From the IMG/VR virus record IMGVR_UViG_3300010373_000076, positions 1-42,419 of that record: 42,419 nt of DNA. The stretch is one strand, 5' to 3'. Positions 21,531 to 27,854 of this stretch are shown in pieces. Below the pieces are notes generated by a model. That model made no database searches and had not been told where the DNA came from. It saw nothing but the letters and a program-made list of their open reading frames with translations. Source of the stretch: a virus. Position numbers and translations under genes: made by a program. The stretch's first letter is position 1, and the number at the start of each line of letters is the position of its first letter.

Positions 21531-21740
21531 TTCCGCCACGATTCCGCCACACTCGCTTACTTGGCTTTGTTTGCAAGGGAAATACTTCTACAGTGGGTAG
21601 AAAGGCGGGTTGTGAGGTTGAGCGCTGTTTTTGCCGTGATTTCGCGGGGAACTTGACCATTCTGGCCCCGTTTCTTTTGGGGCGATTTCGGTTGATTTAT
21701 GCCGATTTAGGCGTGTCATCCGCCACGAAACCGCCACGGA
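21531..21740. other. Candidate attP with paired arm-type repeats
   Basis: Immediately after int, CCGCCAC occurs in two pairs: at 21533 and 21544, and at 21720 and 21731. Both pairs are 11 bases apart and about 187 bases from each other. This is how integrase arm sites flank a core. The core itself, identical to the host attB, cannot be identified without the host; it should lie within about 21551-21719. The region is otherwise non-coding and relatively T-rich. Confidence 0.55.
21665..21690 (+). terminator. Probable terminator after int
   Basis: GCCCC (21665-21669) pairs with GGGGC (21679-21683) around a T-rich loop, followed by GATTTCGGTTGATTT. A weak rightward rho-independent terminator inside the attP region. 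Confidence 0.45.
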
Positions 21741-21749
21741 TTTTCCCCT

Positions 21750-22040
21750 TCACATCTCCCCTTGATCGATCCTCCATGGGATGTCTTCGGCGCTGGTGGA
21801 GTCGTGCCACCGGGACTCACTATAAGGGATCCGCACGGCGTGCATGTCGTCCATCCACAGCTGGTGGTTTGCGCGCTGCTCGTCGAACCAGACGGCGAGG
21901 AACTTGTCTCCTTGCCATGCGTGGGCTTTGCCGTCGACGGTGGTTCCGTCCTCGAGGGTGATCCGCACGTAGGGTTGCCGGCCGTAGGGGTAGAGGTGGC
22001 AGGCGCCAGGGGTGGGGACGAAGTCGGGGTAGTAGGGCAC
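21750..22040 (-). CDS. Hypothetical protein at the end of the late region
   Basis: 96 aa, starting VPYYPDFVPTPGACHLYPYG. It has strands such as RQPYVRITLEDGTTVDGKAH and WQGDKFLAVWFDEQRANHQL, with Trp/Tyr-rich, SH3-like character. The pattern resembles small conserved Arthrobacter/phage proteins of unknown function. I chose the GTG at 22040, preceded by TAAGCT plus five bases (leaderless style). A GTG at 22070 would start inside the terminator stem. Isolated between attP and the lysis genes, so it could be a prophage-expressed gene. Confidence 0.62.
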   Translation of the reverse strand: MPYYPDFVPTPGACHLYPYGRQPYVRITLEDGTTVDGKAHAWQGDKFLAVWFDEQRANHQLWMDDMHAVRIPYSESRWHDSTSAEDIPWRIDQGEM

Positions 22041-22060
22041 GCCCCAGCTTAACCACAAAT

Positions 22061-22095
22061 AGCGCCCCACCTTTCCTTGCGGAGGGTGGGGCGCT
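22061..22095 (-). terminator. Strong terminator at the end of the lysis/late operon
   Basis: Perfect 11-bp stem AGCGCCCCACC/GGTGGGGCGCT with a 13-base loop. On the minus strand ATTTGTGG follows. It should end leftward late transcription before the attP/integrase region. Confidence 0.75.
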
Positions 22096-22218
22096 TCTGC
22101 GTGTGAACCTTGGGGGAATCCACACTGCGGCGGGGGCGTCCGCTAGCGGTCTTGGGGTACCGCTGGAACCGAACCTACTCCCAAAACCTTGCAATGTCTA
22201 CGTTTCCCCCGGCATTGC

Positions 22219-22584
22219 CTAGCGCTCGTATCGCTCTGGGTCCGCGGTGGTCGGATCGTGCGGGTCTGCCACTGGGTAGCTGGCATGCTTGGCTTCGTAC
22301 TCCGCCACGACTTCCGCGATGCGATCGGTGACCACGCCGGTATCGACCTGCAGCTGCACAGTGGTGCTCCCGGCCGTGAAGTCGGCATTGCCGATGCTTG
22401 TGGCCAGAGACAGGACGGTGGACAGCACGGCCACGCCGAGGGAAGCGCTCAGGGCAGTCTCCCACGGCACCTCCCACGCGGATACGACCGCGCCAATGGA
22501 CGCGAGCAGGGTGGCGACGAACGACTGAATGAACGTCTTGACGGCGCGCTCAGCGGCGCCCTTCCAAAATGCGATGGTGAACAT
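22219..22584 (-). CDS. Holin (r1t-type)
   Basis: 121 aa. MFTIAFWKGAAERAVKTFIQ at the N-terminus, then two hydrophobic helices (about residues 18-40 and 43-66: FVATLLASIGAVVSAW, LSASLGVAVLSTVLSLATS) and a hydrophilic acidic C-terminus ending PHDPTTADPERYER. The W-K-x-AxERA-KTFxQ start is characteristic of r1t-like holins. Holins permeabilise the membrane to release or activate the endolysin encoded just upstream. The ATG follows the endolysin stop by 12 bases. Confidence 0.88.
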   Translation of the reverse strand: MFTIAFWKGAAERAVKTFIQSFVATLLASIGAVVSAWEVPWETALSASLGVAVLSTVLSLATSIGNADFTAGSTTVQLQVDTGVVTDRIAEVVAEYEAKHASYPVADPHDPTTADPERYER

Positions 22585-22596
22585 GGTGGTCGATCC

Positions 22597-23565
22597 TTAG
22601 GCTCGTTTGTTGACGGCGGCGCGGACCTTGGCGTAGGTCCCGTTGTCCGCGCCGAGGGACTTCTGCCGGGCCGTGTGACCGTTGCCGTGCTTGCCCTGGA
22701 TGACTTCGGCGGCCATGTCCGCGACACTCTTGCCGGCGGCCTTGCCGTTCACGGCGTCCCGGACCTTGGCATATTCGGCGGCGCTGATCCCGAGGGACTT
22801 GCGGCGCACATCGTGGCCATTGCCGTGCTTCCCGGCGCGGACCTCCGCGGCCATCTGCGCCACGGTCTTACCCGCGGGCTTCGTCGCGGCGGGGCCCCCG
22901 GCCTTGAGCTTGGCCAGCAGCGCGGTGTTCTGTGCCGCGGTGCCCGAGTAGCCCTTGACGCCGTACTGGGCTGCCAGCTTGGCGCGTGCCGCGTAGGACG
23001 AATCCCGCTTGCGGGCGTTGAGCCAGTCCACGACCGATCCGCCACCGGTGGACGGCCGCACCACGGGGGCGCTCGGCTTGGTGCTGCCGACCGGCTTCAC
23101 CTCGGTGTCGTCATCCACCAGTTCGCCGAGGACCTTCTCCCACAGCGCCACCGTGTCGGCGACACTGCGGTTCGCCGCGGTCCACGACAGCTCCACGTGC
23201 AGATGGTCCACGTGCGGGTTCACACCCGTGTACGTGCGCCACTCGTCGTAGTACCCGGACCAGATCCGCCGGTTCCAGATCACACACTGGACACCAAGCT
23301 CTGCCGAGTGCCGGCGGATCAAGTCGGCGAGCTTGGTGCCGTACTCCGCGGAGTACGGGCGGATCGCCGCATCAAAGGCGCGGCCTTCACCGTGCAGGGA
23401 CGTTGTGCAGGTGGATCCGCGGATGGGCCGGCAGTTGTAGATGCCCGCGTTCAGTCCGCCGTCGTCCGCGTACTTGGCCAGAAACCATGCCATGGCCCCG
23501 CGAGCACCGGTGGAGGGGCCCTGCGTGCAGGTCTCGGCCCCTGTGTAGCCGTTATAGATGGCCAT
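22597..23565 (-). CDS. Endolysin: M15-like peptidase with two CW_7 wall-binding repeats
   Basis: 322 aa. The N-terminal peptidase shows the zinc ligands in SLHGEGRAFD (about residues 57-66) and PHVDHLHVEL (about 118-127), as in VanY/M15-like endopeptidases. A linker with DWLNARKRDSS and YGVKGYSGTAAQNTALL follows. Then come two CW_7-type repeats: KTVAQMAAEVRAGKHGNGHD and KSVADMAAEVIQGKHGNGHT (about residues 235-320), as in Cpl-7. It cleaves peptidoglycan cross-links during lysis. The ATG is preceded by AAGGAAGG, and the gene is followed by the holin. Confidence 0.93.
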   Translation of the reverse strand: MAIYNGYTGAETCTQGPSTGARGAMAWFLAKYADDGGLNAGIYNCRPIRGSTCTTSLHGEGRAFDAAIRPYSAEYGTKLADLIRRHSAELGVQCVIWNRRIWSGYYDEWRTYTGVNPHVDHLHVELSWTAANRSVADTVALWEKVLGELVDDDTEVKPVGSTKPSAPVVRPSTGGGSVVDWLNARKRDSSYAARAKLAAQYGVKGYSGTAAQNTALLAKLKAGGPAATKPAGKTVAQMAAEVRAGKHGNGHDVRRKSLGISAAEYAKVRDAVNGKAAGKSVADMAAEVIQGKHGNGHTARQKSLGADNGTYAKVRAAVNKRA

Positions 23566-23568
23566 GGG

Positions 23569-23712
23569 TCAGCCTTCCTTTCGGGCGCGGGGCCGGATGC
23601 TGGCCGCGGGCTCGATGTAGTCCGGGTGTTCCGGGTCCGTGACCGGCTCCGGGTTGGGGTCTTCGGCGTCGAAGTCTTCGATCGCGTCCAACGGGTCTGG
23701 GGTATCGCTCAT
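23569..23712 (-). CDS. Very small acidic protein before the endolysin
   Basis: 47 aa, MSDTPDPLDAIEDFDAEDPN, extremely acidic with a basic end (RPRARKEG). It has an excellent ribosome site (AGGAGG, eight bases) and ends just before the endolysin start, whose own ribosome site lies in its last codons. It probably modulates lysis-gene translation or is a small structural peptide; unknown. Confidence 0.6.
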   Translation of the reverse strand: MSDTPDPLDAIEDFDAEDPNPEPVTDPEHPDYIEPAASIRPRARKEG

Positions 23713-23743
23713 AGTGATGGCCTCCTGTTTTCTGGCATAAGAA

Positions 23744-23771
23744 AAGCCCGGACCAGGATGGTCGCGGGCTT
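23744..23771 (-). terminator. Bulged hairpin terminator upstream of the lysis genes
   Basis: Minus strand: AAGCCCG, unpaired C, GACC, loop ATCCT, GGTC, CGGGCTT, then TTCTTATGCC. It has the same single-base bulge as the hairpins at 2758, 3320 and 39985, here with a good U-tract. It separates the membrane-protein genes from the acidic peptide/endolysin. Confidence 0.72.
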
Positions 23772-23786
23772 GGGGGTTGGGCGGGG

Positions 23787-24083
23787 TTAGTCGCGGCCAC
23801 GTTGCTCTCGGAAGATGGACCAGCCAATGGCCCAGATCGACACGATCAGCAGGACGTAGAGCGCGATGTAGACCGCGGCTCGTCCCGGGAACGCAGGGAA
23901 GAAGCTACTGGCGGTCGCCAGAGCGGTGATCGCAGCAATGACGGCCAACAGCCCCATGAGGGTCACGCCAGCCGCCCAGCGCCGCCATGCGCCCCGGCCG
24001 AGACAGTGCCAGCCGATCATCACGCCGAGGGTGGACAGGCAAGCAACAGCGATAAGGATTCCCGTGAGGGGTTGAATGGTCAC
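23787..24083 (-). CDS. Three-helix membrane protein in the lysis region
   Basis: 98 aa, starting VTIQPLTGILIAVACLSTL. Hydrophobic segments at about residues 5-25, 38-60 and 68-92, with charged ends (FREQRGRD). GTG start overlapping the upstream stop as GTGA. Its location among lysis genes suggests a second holin or antiholin, or a membrane protein acting in lysis; the sequence alone does not say which. Confidence 0.68.
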   Translation of the reverse strand: MTIQPLTGILIAVACLSTLGVMIGWHCLGRGAWRRWAAGVTLMGLLAVIAAITALATASSFFPAFPGRAAVYIALYVLLIVSIWAIGWSIFREQRGRD

Positions 24084-24298
24084 GCGTGGCCCTCCCGGTA
24101 GATTCGTGTGAGCTTGGCAGAGAAATGATTCTCGCAGTTGATCTGCGCCAGCCTCTCGGATTGCCGGCGCACCTCGGTGTCGCGGTCGAGGGCGGCCTTG
24201 TGTTCCACGCTGGCCTCGATCTTCGCCGCCAACGCCTCCGTGGCCGCCGCCTCCGCCTCTACGCGGCGTGAGCGTTGGACCCACCTGAACAGCTTCAC
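24080..24298 (-). CDS. Small DUF7620-like protein
   Basis: 72 aa, starting VKLFRWVQRSRRVEAEAAAT, an Ala/Glu-rich amphipathic helix followed by NHFSAKLTRIYREGHA. The style (short, basic start, Ala/Glu helix, NHF motif) matches small proteins near actinophage lysis cassettes; I am moderately sure of the family. GTGA overlap with the upstream gene. Confidence 0.64.
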   Translation of the reverse strand: MKLFRWVQRSRRVEAEAAATEALAAKIEASVEHKAALDRDTEVRRQSERLAQINCENHFSAKLTRIYREGHA

Positions 24299-24570
24299 CG
24301 AGGACCACCCTCTTTGACCTCATCGATGGCACCCATCACCTTGATGACCGAAGCCCCGACCACCGTCTGCTTCTCGATGGTCGAGGCCTGCACCGCGTTG
24401 GTGTCCTTCAGAGTTTCGGCGGTCGCTCGCCACTGGTCCTTCGCCTTCACCATCACCTCGTACAGGTAGCGGGGAACGAGCCGGCCAGTGAGGATCATCC
24501 ACACCGCCAGGCCGAGCAAGCTGGACGGGGTCAGGACACCGATGGCCTGCCAGGGGATTTCATCAAACAT
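24295..24570 (-). CDS. Membrane-anchored coiled-coil protein (possible holin)
   Basis: 91 aa. MFDEIPWQAIGVLTPSSLLG leads into one transmembrane helix (about residues 8-31, LLGLAVWMILTGRLVPR), then a charged coiled coil (KAKDQWRATAETLKDTN). This single-span plus coil type is common beside actinophage endolysins and is often called holin or minor membrane protein. Strong GGAGG ribosome site. It starts the leftward lysis-side block, with a plus-strand cassette diverging from it. Confidence 0.72.
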   Translation of the reverse strand: MFDEIPWQAIGVLTPSSLLGLAVWMILTGRLVPRYLYEVMVKAKDQWRATAETLKDTNAVQASTIEKQTVVGASVIKVMGAIDEVKEGGPR

Positions 24571-24662
24571 GGGGATTACCTCCGGGTGATGGTCGGGTCA
24601 GGCATGGGCAGCACCTTCCAGCGCGAGAGGGTTTGGCATGAAGGGCCTTTCGGGAGGGCCAC

Positions 24663-24845
24663 ATGGTGCGCAAATCGTTTAAGTTACAGCAACGTTATGG
24701 ATACCGGACGGTAGTGATGTTTGGCCTCGGTAGGGTTGGAAATTCTATTGGGTTGATCTTGGGGGAAGTGTTGGGTAAAAGTATTGTTCGACAGATCGAA
24801 GCAAGCCTCTGCGGCGTGACGCATCAAGCGGGTGAGACTCGATGA
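24663..24845 (+). CDS. Small plus-strand protein coupled to the acyltransferase
   Basis: 60 aa, MVRKSFKLQQRYGYRTVVMF, with a hydrophobic/Gly patch (GLGRVGNSIGLILGEVLGKS). It has a strong GGGAGG five bases before the ATG and ends with an ATGA overlap into the acyltransferase gene, so the two are likely co-translated. The DNA here is visibly more AT-rich than the flanks, a sign of separate origin. The alternative is that this is only the leader and promoter region of the acyltransferase. Confidence 0.42.
   Translation: MVRKSFKLQQRYGYRTVVMFGLGRVGNSIGLILGEVLGKSIVRQIEASLCGVTHQAGETR
24753..24787 (+). promoter_or_regulatory. Candidate promoter for the acyltransferase
   Basis: Two overlapping 17-bp-spaced pairs: TTGATC (24753) with TAAAAG (24776), and TTGGGG (24759) with TATTGT (24782). 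Either would give a leader of roughly 50 bases before the ATG at 24842. Confidence 0.35.
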
Positions 24846-25600
24846 GGAAGCCGTTGCAGCAGATCCAGCAGGCACTTTCGAAGAACCGTGTCTTCCTGAT
24901 GGGCGCGGGGGTGGGCCGGATTGAAGAAACCGGTGCCGCCTTCAAGAAAGACCAGAGCATCCAGATCCAGGAGAACATCGCCCTGGAGCCATACACCACG
25001 TTCTGGGGCCAGAGCGGCCGGAACCTGGTCACCATGGGATCGTTCAGCTACACCAACTCGGTACTGCCCATGAGCGTTTCCCTGGGCCGATATTGCTCCA
25101 TTGGCAGCAACTTCAAGGTCCTCGGGGCGCGGCACCCCAAGGAGCGTGCGTCCACCAGCCCGGTCTTCTACAACCAAAAGCTTAAGATGAACACCTTCGC
25201 CAAGGACCATGGCGTGAACCTATCCCCGCAGCGCTACGAATACGATCAGGATCCCATCACCATCGGCAACGATGTGTGGGTCGGGGACGACGTCACCTTT
25301 GGCCACGGCGTGACCATCGGTGATGGCGCGGTAGTTGCCGCGGGCTCCTTGGTGCTTGATGACGTCGAACCGTTCACCGTTGTCGGCGGCCACCCGGCGA
25401 AGCCGATCCATGACCGGTTCGGCTGGGAGGCGACCGATGCTCTGACGGATTCCCAGTGGTGGAGGTTTAGCCCCGAGGCCATTGGGCATCTGGATACGAC
25501 CAATCCGGAGGAATTCGGGATGCAGGTTCAGGAGCTCCGGTCCGCGGGAAAGATCGCTGTGTACAAGCCGGAGCCGATGAGGGCATCAGACTTCGCGTAA
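24842..25600 (+). CDS. Hexapeptide-repeat acyltransferase (CatB/Vat-like), probable lysogenic conversion gene
   Basis: 252 aa left-handed beta-helix acetyl/acyltransferase. Hexapeptide repeats are visible in VSLGRYCSIGSNFKVLG and in ITIGNDVWVGDDVTFGHG followed by VTIGDGAVVAAGSLV, and the classic end VGGHPAKPIHDRF, as in xenobiotic acyltransferases and sugar O-acetyltransferases. It lies on the plus strand between leftward lysis and tail genes, with a UUCG-type terminator behind it. That arrangement is typical of morons expressed in the lysogen. Possible roles are modifying a surface sugar (receptor exclusion) or a small molecule; the substrate is unknown. Confidence 0.87.
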   Translation: MRKPLQQIQQALSKNRVFLMGAGVGRIEETGAAFKKDQSIQIQENIALEPYTTFWGQSGRNLVTMGSFSYTNSVLPMSVSLGRYCSIGSNFKVLGARHPKERASTSPVFYNQKLKMNTFAKDHGVNLSPQRYEYDQDPITIGNDVWVGDDVTFGHGVTIGDGAVVAAGSLVLDDVEPFTVVGGHPAKPIHDRFGWEATDALTDSQWWRFSPEAIGHLDTTNPEEFGMQVQELRSAGKIAVYKPEPMRASDFA

Positions 25601-25613
25601 AACGGCTGGCAAT

Positions 25614-25646
25614 GGCCAAGCCCCTTCGGGGCTTGGGCCACTTTTT
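25614..25646 (+). terminator. Terminator behind the acyltransferase
   Basis: CAAGCCCC-TTC-GGGGCTTG stem within GGCC...GGCC flanks, a stable small-loop hairpin, followed by CACTTTTTATG. Rightward rho-independent terminator; its T-tract overlaps the end of the convergent tail gene. Confidence 0.85.
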
Positions 25647-27225
25647 ATGCCCACATTTTGTTGCGAAGCCTTTGCAAGATTGCGTCAATGAGAGGCCACT
25701 TCGCGGTGTCGGCGATGTGCTGCATGCCGATGTCGTTCGGGTGGAATTTCGCCGCGTCCTCGGTGGATGCCATCGTGGCCGGCACCCATCCGCGACCCAG
25801 GTCAACCACCGTTGCGGTGGGGAACTCGGCCGCCACTGAATCAACGATGCCGTGAAGCAGTGGGCTGTTGGCCGCCCACGCGTCCTGCCGGGCCTGCGTG
25901 GTCAGTTCGCCCACTGGAGGGTCTTTGAACACGAGGACCGGGGGCGGTACGGCGCCGGGGACTAAGAGTGCATCGACATACACCGAGTACGCGGCTCCGG
26001 TCTTGGTTACCTTGATGGAGTGCGTGCCAGTGGCCGGAACATTTACCGGAATCACTGCGTGAGCGTAGGCCGGCCACCCGCTTCCGCTCACGAGGGATGC
26101 GAACTGTTCCATCTGCCCTTCGCCGGTGTACGTGATTCCTTGGTCCACCCCATCGACGGCCACGGTGATGCTGCCGGTCTTGGAAGCGTCCTGTTGGTTG
26201 CAGAACGTGAGGATGTACGCCTTGCCACCGGGTGCGTTCACGTTCTCGAAGGTGAGGGTGTTGCCGTTGACGGCAGTGTATCGGCTGGTTCCTCCTGAGC
26301 AGATCCCGTTGGTGAAAGTGCTCCATGTCCCTGTGGTGGCGGCCGCCGTGGACTCGATGCGTTGAGCGGCAGTGGTGGTGGCGAGGAAGGCGCGGAGCGC
26401 GTTCTCGAATCCCTTCCGGCCTGCTGCGGTGGCCGGACCTGAAAGCGCGTCGTTCATGACTCCCTCGACGGCGATGATACCCGGCTGCCCGGCCGTGTAG
26501 GATCTGTTCCCGATGGCCCCGGGGACGGCGTTGCCGATGGCCATAGCCGCAATTTCGATCATGCGCGCACCGGAGGCCCCGTGGCTTTTACGCACGACGC
26601 CGAGCATGTTGGTTAGCCGGGTGGACCATTCCCCGTTCGTGGAGACGTAGGCTCCGGGCACAATGGTGTAGGAATGGCCATATACGGTGAGGGGGTTTCC
26701 ACTGATCAGTGGGCCCAATGTATCGATCAGCTTTCGGTCCATCGCCATAGCGGCCTGGCTTTGTGGCGTGTCGATGAGGGTGCCGACTGTGCTATCGGTT
26801 GGGGCCTCTGCGGCGGCAGCGGCGGCTTCGGCCCGGTCCGCGTTGGCTTCCGTGCTGTCCACCCAGTTTTGAAGCTGCTCGGCGGTGATCCCGGGCGGGG
26901 TCATCTTGGTGAAGCGTGGCAGGGCCGGGTAGTTGATGGCGATAGTGCCATCGGGCACGCCCACGATCTCGGTGAATGACCGGTTGCTTATCCGGTCGCG
27001 GAAGGTCACCCTGTAAGCCCAAGCTGGTTCCGGGCCGGCTGGTGATGGCGCTACGTCCCGCAACGTGGTCTTGCCGTTGGCGATGCCAACCACTTTCTTG
27101 ATGGGAAAGACTGTCACCGCGCCGTCGTGACGGAGAATGGTGGGCTCGTATTCCACGTCGCCAAAGAAGATGTCGTAGGGCGAAGCGCCGCCGCCTCGTG
27201 CGTCGATGTTGATATTGCGTCCCAC
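25645..27225 (-). CDS. Tail protein with SGNH/GDSL hydrolase domain
   Basis: 526 aa. The N-terminal ~110 residues look like a tail-attachment/receptor module (MGRNINIDARGGG, DIFFGDVEYEP), then an Ala-rich helix (NADRAEAAAAAAEAP). The C-terminal hydrolase shows block I VYGHSYT (Ser nucleophile, about 180), block III VEGVMNDAL and the late block V FHPNDIGMQHIAD (His). A beta-sandwich insert lies between about residues 300 and 410. Probably deacetylates or cleaves a surface glycan during adsorption. I chose the GTG at 27225 (AGGAGG six bases before it); an ATG six codons upstream overlaps that ribosome site. Last tail gene of the operon. Confidence 0.8.
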   Translation of the reverse strand: MGRNINIDARGGGASPYDIFFGDVEYEPTILRHDGAVTVFPIKKVVGIANGKTTLRDVAPSPAGPEPAWAYRVTFRDRISNRSFTEIVGVPDGTIAINYPALPRFTKMTPPGITAEQLQNWVDSTEANADRAEAAAAAAEAPTDSTVGTLIDTPQSQAAMAMDRKLIDTLGPLISGNPLTVYGHSYTIVPGAYVSTNGEWSTRLTNMLGVVRKSHGASGARMIEIAAMAIGNAVPGAIGNRSYTAGQPGIIAVEGVMNDALSGPATAAGRKGFENALRAFLATTTAAQRIESTAAATTGTWSTFTNGICSGGTSRYTAVNGNTLTFENVNAPGGKAYILTFCNQQDASKTGSITVAVDGVDQGITYTGEGQMEQFASLVSGSGWPAYAHAVIPVNVPATGTHSIKVTKTGAAYSVYVDALLVPGAVPPPVLVFKDPPVGELTTQARQDAWAANSPLLHGIVDSVAAEFPTATVVDLGRGWVPATMASTEDAAKFHPNDIGMQHIADTAKWPLIDAILQRLRNKMWA

Positions 27226-27247
27226 GCGGGACCTCCTGGGCATAAGA

Positions 27248-27271
27248 AAAGCGCCCTTGGTGGGGCGCTTT
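27248..27271 (-). terminator. Terminator before the SGNH tail gene
   Basis: AAAGCGCCC/GGGCGCTTT stem, six-base loop. On the minus strand it continues TCTTATGCCC, nearly the same tail as the hairpin at 23744. Separates the minor tail genes from the hydrolase gene. Confidence 0.75.
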
Positions 27272-27273
27272 GT

Positions 27274-27420
27274 TTAGATGGTGTATTCGGGTTGGGGTTC
27301 GGGGGGCTTTGTCAAGGCGTCGAGGATCGCGTCGGTTTCCGTTCGGAGCCGGTCAAGGGCGGCAGTTGCTTCTCGCTGCGCGGCCCGGGTTCGCAGCTCT
27401 GCGCTGTTGCTGGTTCCCAT
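27274..27420 (-). CDS. Very small coiled-coil protein
   Basis: 48 aa, MGTSNSAELRTRAAQREATA, one amphipathic helix (LDRLRTETDAILDALTK) and a Pro-rich tail. The ATG overlaps the upstream stop (TGATG) and the gene ends just before the terminator. Coupling supports it; function unknown, perhaps a tail chaperone peptide. Confidence 0.55.
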   Translation of the reverse strand: MGTSNSAELRTRAAQREATAALDRLRTETDAILDALTKPPEPQPEYTI

Positions 27421-27854
27421 CAGTCAACGAAGTAGCGGATCAGGCCTTGGGCCAGCCCCCGGGTGGCCCCGGTTTGTTGGATGACGCCAACGTCTCCGGT
27501 GGCGGAGTCCACGAAGAGCTGCCCGATTTGGGCGTCTCCTAGGTAGCATTCGCCGCGGGCGTTGGTGCCAGGTGGCCAGAGGCTTGGCGGGATCGCGGCG
27601 GCTGCGAGTGTGGACAACCCCACGGGGCAGCCCGCAGTCACGGATACTGCGACCTCGACCGCTTTGCCGACTCGGCGGTAGCTGATGCCGGGGGCGACGA
27701 TCACTCGCCTGGTGTCGTACACGCTCGCACCCGCGGGAGAGAGGCTCTTGATCCAGTCAGTAATGTTGATGAACCACCGAACAAACCCGCCGTTCCAGGT
27801 GCTATCGTTCTCGGTCGGCCCCACGGGCGAGACGGATGTGCTGGGTGTGCTCAT
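27420..27854 (-). CDS. Minor tail protein
   Basis: 144 aa, MSTPSTSVSPVGPTENDSTW. It contains GGFVRWFINITDWIKSL and beta-rich segments (YDTRRVIVAPGISYRR, VEVAVSVTAGCPVGLSTLAA) like small baseplate or fibre-tip proteins of actinophages. The ATG overlaps the upstream tail-gene stop as ATGA. Tail role inferred from position and composition. Confidence 0.66.
   Translation of the reverse strand: MSTPSTSVSPVGPTENDSTWNGGFVRWFINITDWIKSLSPAGASVYDTRRVIVAPGISYRRVGKAVEVAVSVTAGCPVGLSTLAAAAIPPSLWPPGTNARGECYLGDAQIGQLFVDSATGDVGVIQQTGATRGLAQGLIRYFVD

Noticed and set aside
22070-22218. Core attP in the gap between holin and 21750-22040
   Set aside because: A GGTTCGGTTCC string looks slightly tRNA-like, but there is no arm-repeat symmetry and int is farther away than the 21531-21740 region.
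22189-23790. 533-codon plus-strand open frame over the endolysin/holin
   Set aside because: It is antisense to a clear endolysin and holin, is Gly/Arg/His-rich without motifs, and reflects third-position GC bias.
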